Source: JBGSBR01 sp041730495 (GTDB lineage Bacteria > Patescibacteriota > Microgenomatia > UBA1406 > GWC2-37-13). From it: a stretch of DNA of 37,151 nucleotides. Where the stretch lies: the NCBI GenBank assembly GCA_041730495.1, contig JBGSBR010000009.1:1-37151 (forward strand). Reading direction: 5' to 3'. The position numbers and the translations under genes were made by a program. The notes beneath the pieces were generated by a model. It saw nothing but the letters and a program-made list of their open reading frames with translations. It searched no databases and was not told the origin of the DNA. The stretch's first letter is position 1. The number at the start of each line of letters is the position of its first letter. This document shows positions 32,299-37,151 of this stretch, in pieces.

Positions 32299-33162
32299 AT
32301 GAAAGACTATTACGAAGTACTCGGAGTGAAACGTGGAGCGACTGCTGCTGAGATCAAATCAGCCTATCGCAAGCAAGCACTTGAGTGGCATCCAGATCGC
32401 AATAAAGCACCAGAAGCTAATGATCGTTTCAAACAGATCAACGAAGCATATCAAGTCTTGTCTGATGCGCAAAAAAAGCAAACCTATGATCAGGTTGGTC
32501 ATGATGCCTATACCCGTGGCAACATGGGAAGTGCTTCAGGTGGTGGTGCACCAGGCGCGGGCTACGGTCAACAAGGACCGTTTAGTTATAGTACTCAAGG
32601 ATTTGATTTCGATTTCGGTGGGGCTGATCCATTTGATATCTTTGAGCAGTTCTTCGGTGGCCGTTCACCCTTTGGTAGTGCTGGTGGTAGAGCTCGACCA
32701 CGACGTAATATCTATGAGATGACAATTAGCTTCGACGAAGCAGTCCATGGTGTAGAGAAAACAACCGTCATTGAAGGTAAAGAAAAAAAGATTAAAGTGC
32801 CAGCAGGTGTCGATGATAATATGCGGATCCGTTTCCAAGACTTCGATGTGCTCGTACATGTGCGACCAAGTCCGACATTTAAACGTGAAGGACAAGATAT
32901 CTATGTCGAAAAACAAATTTCATATGCTCAGGCAGTACTCGGTGATGTGATTGATGTCAAAACAATTGATGACTCTGTAAAAATCAAAGTCAGACCTGGT
33001 ACCGAATCGGGCAGTATGATCCGCCTCAAAGAAAAAGGTGTACCATATCCAAATACCAAACGTCGTGGAGATCAGTATGTCGTGATCAAGATCCATGTTC
33101 CTGAAAAAGTATCTGGGAAAGCGAAGAAAATACTTGAAGAGTTGAAAAAAGAACTCGCATAA
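32299..33162 (+). CDS. dnaJ: DnaJ/CbpA-type J-domain co-chaperone without zinc fingers
   Basis: A 287-residue type B J protein. The J domain (1-65) has HPDRNK; a Gly/Phe-rich linker (about 75-130) follows, then two beta C-terminal domains starting RRNIYEMTISFDEAVHG. The four CxxCxGxG zinc motifs of classical DnaJ are absent, as in CbpA. It stimulates the DnaK ATPase and delivers substrates. A TATAAA (32289-32294) just before the ATG may supply an extra leaderless transcript. The stop overlaps the next start (TAATG). Confidence 0.95.
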   Translation: MKDYYEVLGVKRGATAAEIKSAYRKQALEWHPDRNKAPEANDRFKQINEAYQVLSDAQKKQTYDQVGHDAYTRGNMGSASGGGAPGAGYGQQGPFSYSTQGFDFDFGGADPFDIFEQFFGGRSPFGSAGGRARPRRNIYEMTISFDEAVHGVEKTTVIEGKEKKIKVPAGVDDNMRIRFQDFDVLVHVRPSPTFKREGQDIYVEKQISYAQAVLGDVIDVKTIDDSVKIKVRPGTESGSMIRLKEKGVPYPNTKRRGDQYVVIKIHVPEKVSGKAKKILEELKKELA

Positions 33163-34163
33163 TGGAAATAAAAACGACTATCCAAAATCTTGCTACCTAT
33201 AAAAAATATCTTCAAGTAACTCAAGCAATTGAACAATATCTACAATCAAATAATTTTTTAAAGTTAGATCTTCCGGTACTAACGCCAGCTCTCATTCCTG
33301 AAAGTTATCTCGAAATATTCTCTACGCAGTTTCATTTCCTCGATCAAAAACAAGAATTATATCTCACACCTTCACCTGAATTATTTCTTAAACGACTGCT
33401 GACTGCTGGTATCGGTGATTGCTACTACTTAGGTAAATCATTTCGCAATAGTGAACCGCATTCGCCGAAACATGAGCCAGAGTTTACCATGCTTGAGCTG
33501 TACAAAGTAGGTGCAGATTATATGGATATCGCAGATATTGTGCTTGGCATGATGCGATATATTGCTCAGGCTATGTTTAATACTTATTCAATCACTTATC
33601 GTGGTCAGCAGATTTCGTTTACTGAGTGGGAAAAGTATTCGGTAACTCAAGCATTTGAGAATTTTGCGGATATTTCAGAGGCTGTTTTATTTGATGAGAA
33701 ATTATTCTTAGAAACAGCTGCGAAAAAAGGTTATGTTACAGAAGGATTTCATTATGAGGATCTTTTTTCACAGATTTATACACAAGAAATAGAACCAAAG
33801 CTTGGTATAAATGGTAAGCCAACCTTACTTTATGATTATCCAGTGCAGTTTGCAGCACTTTCGACGCCTAATCCTGATGGTAAAACCGCTCAACGATTCG
33901 AATGTTATATCGCAGGTCTTGAGCTGGGTAATTGTTACTCAGAACTCACGGATTGGCAACTACAAGAAAAGCGTTTACAAGCTGAGGAACAAGCTCGAAA
34001 AGAAGCAGGAAAAGATCCATATAAATCTGATAATGGCTTTATCGAATCTCTCAAAAAAGGGATGCCAAAAAGCTCAGGAATCGCAATGGGTGTTGAGCGA
34101 CTCGGTATGATTTTCACAGATAGTGAATCCATCCAAGAGCTGAAGCTTATCTCAATTGAATAA
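33162..34163 (+). CDS. epmA: EpmA-like EF-P lysine ligase (class II LysRS paralogue)
   Basis: A 333-residue class II synthetase core without an anticodon-binding domain. It matches EpmA/PoxA/GenX: YLTPSPELFLKRLLTAGIGDCYYLGKSFRNSEPH (motif 2 region), HEPEFTMLELYKVGADY, and motif 3 SSGIAMGVERLGMIF. The Ala in GIAMGV is the EpmA-type residue, where LysRS has Gly (recalled from the literature). EpmA attaches (R)-beta-lysine or lysine to the tip Lys of EF-P, which lies at 35005. It is the last gene of the heat-shock operon (TAATG overlap with dnaJ), and its stop abuts the convergent VOC gene stop. No EpmB is in the window. Confidence 0.85.
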   Translation: MEIKTTIQNLATYKKYLQVTQAIEQYLQSNNFLKLDLPVLTPALIPESYLEIFSTQFHFLDQKQELYLTPSPELFLKRLLTAGIGDCYYLGKSFRNSEPHSPKHEPEFTMLELYKVGADYMDIADIVLGMMRYIAQAMFNTYSITYRGQQISFTEWEKYSVTQAFENFADISEAVLFDEKLFLETAAKKGYVTEGFHYEDLFSQIYTQEIEPKLGINGKPTLLYDYPVQFAALSTPNPDGKTAQRFECYIAGLELGNCYSELTDWQLQEKRLQAEEQARKEAGKDPYKSDNGFIESLKKGMPKSSGIAMGVERLGMIFTDSESIQELKLISIE

Positions 34164-34535
34164 TTACTTATCTCCGACTAGTTGTAATACATTGCCATCA
34201 AGATCCAAAAAGGTAGCAAAGTATTTATCAAAAGTAGGAGCTTTAAATGGAGCGGCAATAAACTCAACATCTTTTGCTTTTAATTCTGCATAAGCTTGAG
34301 ACACTGACTTCACATTAAAATTAATCATGTGACGGTGTGGGTCTTGGTTTTTTCCTTTAACTTCTGAATGTTGGCCAATCCAAAGATTTCTGTCGCCAAT
34401 TTTTAGATCAATGCCAGTATCATCCGGATGATCGAGTTCTTCGGCCACTGTTAATCCCAGCTTTTCAATGTACCAATCAGCAAGTGCGCGATAGTTTCCA
34501 GACCAAATCAAATAATATCCAAGGCGTATTTCCAT
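34164..34535 (-). CDS. VOC superfamily (glyoxalase/bleomycin-resistance-like) protein, copy 1
   Basis: A 123-residue protein with the two beta-alpha-beta-beta-beta modules of the VOC fold: LGYYLIWSGNYRALADWYIEKLGL at the start and FDKYFATFLDLDGNVLQLVGDK at the end. Such proteins bind a metal or small ligand as dimers. The substrate is unknown. It is very similar to the next gene along (34568), sharing the HSEVKGKNQD and APTFDKYFATF blocks, so the two arose by tandem duplication. Confidence 0.85.
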   Translation of the reverse strand: MEIRLGYYLIWSGNYRALADWYIEKLGLTVAEELDHPDDTGIDLKIGDRNLWIGQHSEVKGKNQDPHRHMINFNVKSVSQAYAELKAKDVEFIAAPFKAPTFDKYFATFLDLDGNVLQLVGDK

Positions 34536-34567
34536 ATCTATAAATAATTTATAATCATTAATTCAAC

Positions 34568-34945
34568 TTACTTATCACCGACGATCTGGAGTAGGTTATC
34601 GTCTAGATCATAAAAGGTAGCGAAGTATTTATCAAATGTTGGTGCTTTGAAAGGTTCTGCGAGAAATCTGACGCCTTTTGCTTTTAGTTCTTCATACATC
34701 TGAGTTACAGAATCTACGTTTAAGTTGATCATATGACGATGCATATCTTGATTTTTACCTTTTACTTCAGAGTGTTGACCGATCCAGAGCCTACTTGTGC
34801 CTGTGCCGATCTTGAAACTGACACCGGTATCATCAGGGTGATTGATCTCACCATATACCTCAAATCCAAGTTTTTCTATATACCAATCAGCAAGTGCGCG
34901 ATAGTTTTCAGACCAGATTAGATAGTTGCCAAGATTTTGTATCAT
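34568..34945 (-). CDS. VOC superfamily protein, copy 2
   Basis: A 125-residue VOC-fold protein, close paralogue of copy 1, with NYLIWSENYRALADWYIEKLGFEVYG at the start and the shared HSEVKGKNQDMHRHMINLNV core. It differs by a three-residue insertion (near GTGTSRLWIGQ) and several strand substitutions, so some divergence has occurred. A TGGTATAAT box two bases from a leaderless position supports ATG 34945. Function unknown; possibly a ligand-binding or glyoxalase-like dimer. Confidence 0.85.
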   Translation of the reverse strand: MIQNLGNYLIWSENYRALADWYIEKLGFEVYGEINHPDDTGVSFKIGTGTSRLWIGQHSEVKGKNQDMHRHMINLNVDSVTQMYEELKAKGVRFLAEPFKAPTFDKYFATFYDLDDNLLQIVGDK

Positions 34946-34953
34946 ATAAGCTC

Positions 34954-34962
34954 ATTATACCA
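34954..34962 (-). promoter_or_regulatory. Extended -10 for the VOC pair
   Basis: TGGTATAAT on the minus strand; predicted start near 34947, two bases before ATG 34945. Confidence 0.6.
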
Positions 34963-34983
34963 ATTCCAGAATCGATAATCGCA

Positions 34984-34992
34984 TGCTATAAT
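34984..34992 (+). promoter_or_regulatory. Extended -10 for efp
   Basis: TGCTATAAT; predicted start near 34999, six bases before ATG 35005. Confidence 0.6.
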
Positions 34993-35004
34993 ACTCTATA
35001 TCTT

Positions 35005-35565
35005 ATGAAAACATTTGCAGGAAATCTAAAAAGAGGAGAGTTTATTCTTTATAATGGTGAGATTTGCCAAGTACAGAAAACTGAGTTTTATTCACCAGGT
35101 AAAGGTTCTGCCGTCATGCGCACGAAGATCAAAAATGTCATGAGTGGCAAAAACGTCGATTACACCTTCAAATCCAATGAATCTATCGAAACTGTTGAAG
35201 TTAATAGTACTGAGATGCAATATCTTTATAAAGATGCAAGTGATGCATTCTTCATGGATGAGCAAACCTACAATCAACATACTGTGCCACTCGCCGTAGT
35301 CGGTGATATTATCCAATATCTCAAAGAAGGTGAAAAACTATTCGTATACATGCATCATGACAAGCCACTTAGTGTCCGTCCACCAGCAGTAGTACGACTT
35401 AAAGTTACTCAAACTGAAGATGCTGCCAAAGGTGATACTGTCAGTGGAGCCAAAAAGGATGCGACGCTTGAAACAGGGGCTGAGGTTATGGTGCCATTGT
35501 TCATCAAAACTGGTGACACAATCACTGTCGATCCAGAAACTGGCACTTATACAGGTCGTGAGTAA
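35005..35565 (+). CDS. efp: Elongation factor P
   Basis: A 186-residue EF-P with three beta-barrel domains: FAGNLKRGEFILYNGEICQVQKTEF at the start, the domain I tip SPGKGSAVMRTKIKN whose Lys is the site modified by EpmA, and the C-terminal FIKTGDTITVDPETGTYTGR signature. EF-P rescues ribosomes stalled on polyproline, which suits the Thr-Pro linker of the M64 protease here. An in-frame ATG 37 codons upstream is rejected because the EF-P N-terminus and an extended -10 box agree on 35005. The EpmA-like ligase gene lies 0.8 kb upstream. Confidence 0.98.
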   Translation: MKTFAGNLKRGEFILYNGEICQVQKTEFYSPGKGSAVMRTKIKNVMSGKNVDYTFKSNESIETVEVNSTEMQYLYKDASDAFFMDEQTYNQHTVPLAVVGDIIQYLKEGEKLFVYMHHDKPLSVRPPAVVRLKVTQTEDAAKGDTVSGAKKDATLETGAEVMVPLFIKTGDTITVDPETGTYTGRE

Positions 35566-35597
35566 ACTAACTCCGTTTCTTCTTCATTATAAGTACG

Positions 35598-35606
35598 TGT
35601 TATAGT
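35598..35606 (+). promoter_or_regulatory. Extended -10 for the RodZ-like gene
   Basis: TGTTATAGT ends six bases before ATG 35613; predicted start at the A of the ATG. Confidence 0.6.
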
Positions 35607-35612
35607 ATCTCT

Positions 35613-36233
35613 ATGTTAACTGTCGGTGAAATTTTCCGTAAAGCTCGATCGCAAAAAAACCTGACCTTCAAAGACGTCGAAAAAGCAACTAAAATCCGTG
35701 AACGGTATCTTCAAGGGATCGAAAATAATGATTGGACGACGTTTAGTTCACGCGTGTATATCGCTGGAGTGATCCGACGATATGCAGATTTCCTTGATCT
35801 TGATCCAGATCGAGTACTCGCATATTTCCGTCGCGATTATGAGCGGACTGAAGAGGTGAAGTTCAAGAAAACTGTACCATCACTCCAATTACTTCCAGAG
35901 ACGAAAAAAGTTATTATTGGAGTCGCGATTTTCTTATTTGTGATTTTCGGTGGTTTTATAGCTGTCCAGTTTCAAGCCTTTCTCGCTCCTCCAAATGTAG
36001 AGATTATTGCCCCAGAAGAAACAGTTTTCCGTAATACACCGCGTGTCACGGTGATCGGTAAAACCCAGCCAGAGGCTGCAATTGTGATCTTCGGTGAGAA
36101 TATTTATCCAGATGAAAATGGCGTTTTCCGCTATGAGTTTCCGTTGCAAAAGGGGAGAAATCGATTGACGATAGAGGTGACAGGAGCGAACGGAAAGACT
36201 GCGGAAGTGACAAAAGATTATTTATTGGAGTAA
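35613..36233 (+). CDS. RodZ-like helix-turn-helix membrane protein
   Basis: A 206-residue protein. Residues 1-68 form a RodZ-type HTH (LTVGEIFRKARSQKNLTFKD, then YIAGVIRRYADFLDLDPDRV). A basic linker leads to one transmembrane helix (about 94-114), and an outer Ig-like beta domain ends with GENIYPDENGVFRYEFPLQK. RodZ links MreB to the elongation complex; in CPR such proteins may have other envelope or regulatory roles. The HTH probably binds protein rather than DNA (known for RodZ; inferred here). The mRNA is predicted to start exactly at the ATG. Confidence 0.85.
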   Translation: MLTVGEIFRKARSQKNLTFKDVEKATKIRERYLQGIENNDWTTFSSRVYIAGVIRRYADFLDLDPDRVLAYFRRDYERTEEVKFKKTVPSLQLLPETKKVIIGVAIFLFVIFGGFIAVQFQAFLAPPNVEIIAPEETVFRNTPRVTVIGKTQPEAAIVIFGENIYPDENGVFRYEFPLQKGRNRLTIEVTGANGKTAEVTKDYLLE

Positions 36234-36239
36234 TCAATC

Positions 36240-36330
36240 CTGCAATAGATTCTGTCAGTCGGCTTTACCCGTAAGTGCTCACTATTCGTTGCGCGCTTAC
36301 GTGTCCCTTTCCTCCTGACACCTATTGCAG
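36240..36330. other. Structured element with three nested inverted repeats
   Basis: Three co-linear stems: CTGCAATAG/CTATTGCAG (36240-36248 with 36322-36330), TGTCAG/CTGACA (36253-36258 with 36315-36320) and CGTAAG/CTTACG (36270-36275 with 36296-36301), the last extended by GC/GC. Internal loops are purine-rich when read on the minus strand. It lies between convergent genes and has no T-tract. It could be a small RNA, a bidirectional terminator of unusual form, or a mobile palindromic element. Confidence 0.65.
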
Positions 36331-36383
36331 ATATAGCATGCCTATTGAGCTTAATTCATATCCAAGCACTTCACTAATAGCAA

Positions 36384-37019
36384 TTACTTCATTAACTCCT
36401 GCATCAGAGCCTGCATAGATTTGATATTTTGGGTAGAAAATGTCTTGGCAAACTGTAATCTTTTAGCTTCACTGAGGATCTTGTCTTGTCCATAGATATT
36501 GCGTACTTCACCAAGTAATCCTAGCTCTCCGGTAAACATCATCTGATGTGAAAGCGGGATATTTTTGACTGATGAAATAATAGAAGCTGCGATACCGAGA
36601 TCAGCTGCTGTTGATTTCACATCAACGCCGCCGACGACATTTACAAACACATCATATTTACTGAGAGATAGCTTGAGTTGTTTTTCGATCACGGCGAGAA
36701 GCAATAAGACTTTGTTGTAATCGACACCTTTCACCACGCGACGTGGCATCGAAAGATAACTGGTGGATGCAAGTGTTTGAACTTCATAAAAGAGTGGCCG
36801 TTTGCCTTCCATGACACCGACAATCGCTTTACCTGGCACACTGCCTTTCATCATCTCTTCATCCACAAATGCGAGTGGATTATTCACTTCGACAAGACCT
36901 TCCTTTTTCATCTCGAAGATTCCGATCTCATCAGTTGAACCGAAACGATTCTTCTGTCCACGCAAGATGCGGAAATGGGAGACGCGTTCACCTTCGAAAC
37001 TGAGCACGACATCACTATG
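36384..37019 (-). pseudogene. radA: DNA repair protein RadA, C-terminal part (5' end broken)
   Basis: About 210 residues match the C-terminal half of RadA. DVVLSFEGERVSHFRILRGQ is followed by KNRFGSTDEIGIFEM with the RadA-specific KNRFG motif, then the Lon-like domain (VVKGVDYNKVLLLLAVIEKQ and FTGELGLLGEVRNIYGQDKI). RadA is a RecA-like helicase in recombination. The Walker A/B and zinc-finger parts should lie upstream, but beyond about 37019 the frame loses similarity and meets a stop at 37053-37055. Either the gene is truncated by an insertion, or the sequence beyond is a chimeric join. A start at 37007 would be a GTG within the conserved strand and is not a true start. Confidence 0.85.
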
Positions 37020-37151
37020 AAGCGGTACGCAGGTCTCGTCTGGCTGATGCGATTATACCTGCGGCGTTTTCGTGAGCTAACCGGCGTTGCTCATCTACCA
37101 CACATGGGGCCTTATGAACACCAGCACGGCCAATGCCCAACCTAATATCGC
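37020..37151. other. GC-rich terminal segment unrelated to radA
   Basis: These 132 bases are about 55% G+C, clearly above their surroundings, and break the radA frame. They hold an inverted pair CGCAGGT (37028-37034)/ACCTGCG (37057-37063). A plus-strand ATG frame from 37114 stays open to the window end and begins MNTSTANAQPNI. It may be an insertion-sequence end with the start of its gene, or an assembly chimera. Confidence 0.5.

Noticed and set aside
32248..32300. CTGATGAG followed by a strong hairpin before dnaJ looked like a hammerhead ribozyme core.
   Set aside because: The required GAAA after stem II and a closing stem I/III with a cleavage site are missing; TTGTCC follows instead.
34894..35004. 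A 37-codon N-terminal extension of EF-P.
   Set aside because: EF-P starts canonically at 35005 and an extended -10 lies within the extension.
36240..36330. GAGGAAAGGGACA and ACAGAA runs on the minus strand recalled RNase P RNA core sequences.
   Set aside because: The element is only 91 bases with simple nested stems; most conserved RNase P helices have no room.
1..37151. Alternative genetic code (TGA = Gly, as in Gracilibacteria/SR1).
   Set aside because: TGA ends several genes at expected lengths (for example 228, 18814, 21681) and is not found inside conserved genes.
1..37151. CRISPR arrays, restriction-modification genes, phage genes, or a full transposase.
   Set aside because: No regularly spaced direct repeats and no such gene families were seen; the only mobile hints are REP-like motifs and the terminal GC-rich segment.

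Overview
The window looks like chromosome from a small-genome bacterium of the Candidate Phyla Radiation (Patescibacteria), perhaps Microgenomates or a neighbouring lineage. This is an inference from gene content: DUF4012 and DUF3048 membrane proteins, a short HrcA, compact aspartyl- and EpmA-type synthetases, many 1-2-helix membrane proteins, and very tight packing. I cannot name a species. Composition is AT-rich, the standard code fits (TGA is used as a stop), and no noncoding stretch exceeds 300 bp (the longest is 6613-6893).

Layout. 1-617: end of an S66 LD-carboxypeptidase and a cupin. 625-4505: a secreted M64-type metalloprotease with propeller repeats, an AlkD-like DNA glycosylase and a protease-less Lon-type AAA+ ATPase. 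4530-6660: groES-groEL with promoter and terminator. 6661-6893: repeat-rich spacer. 6894-11701 (minus strand): two small membrane proteins, a GH43-like protein, an acyltransferase, a GT-like unknown and tRNA-Tyr. 11792-18292: a membrane-anchored unknown, a D,D-carboxypeptidase, aspS, bL25 and a DUF4012 protein. 18353-25172: a cytidylyltransferase-like protein, a degenerate 2H phosphoesterase, two small ORFs, then DUF3048 - winged-helix regulator - secD - secF - MBL hydrolase - GDPD. 25165-28977 (minus strand apart from one small gene): CCA transferase, Nudix, two related unknowns, endonuclease IV; a 55-aa membrane protein sits on the plus strand. 29006-34163: hrcA-grpE-dnaK-dnaJ-epmA-like. 34164-36233: two tandem VOC proteins, EF-P and a RodZ-like protein. 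36240-36330: a structured inverted-repeat element. 36384-37019: the 3' part of radA, broken off at a GC-rich, unrelated-looking tail.

How it works together. Two protein-folding loci (groESL and hrcA-grpE-dnaK-dnaJ) share the window with a protease-less Lon. The hrcA promoter carries a 27-bp CIRCE-like operator, so HrcA probably represses its own operon. An EpmA-like ligase ends that operon and its expected substrate EF-P lies 0.8 kb downstream. SecDF, the DUF3048, DUF4012 and RodZ-like proteins and the D,D-carboxypeptidase form an envelope and secretion set.

The strongest genome-wide signal is promoter placement. About twenty genes have a TATAAT-like, often TGnTATAAT, box set so that transcription should begin at or within a few bases of the start codon, and there is almost no Shine-Dalgarno sequence. 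This points to leaderless mRNAs as the normal mode here. I used it to choose several start codons.
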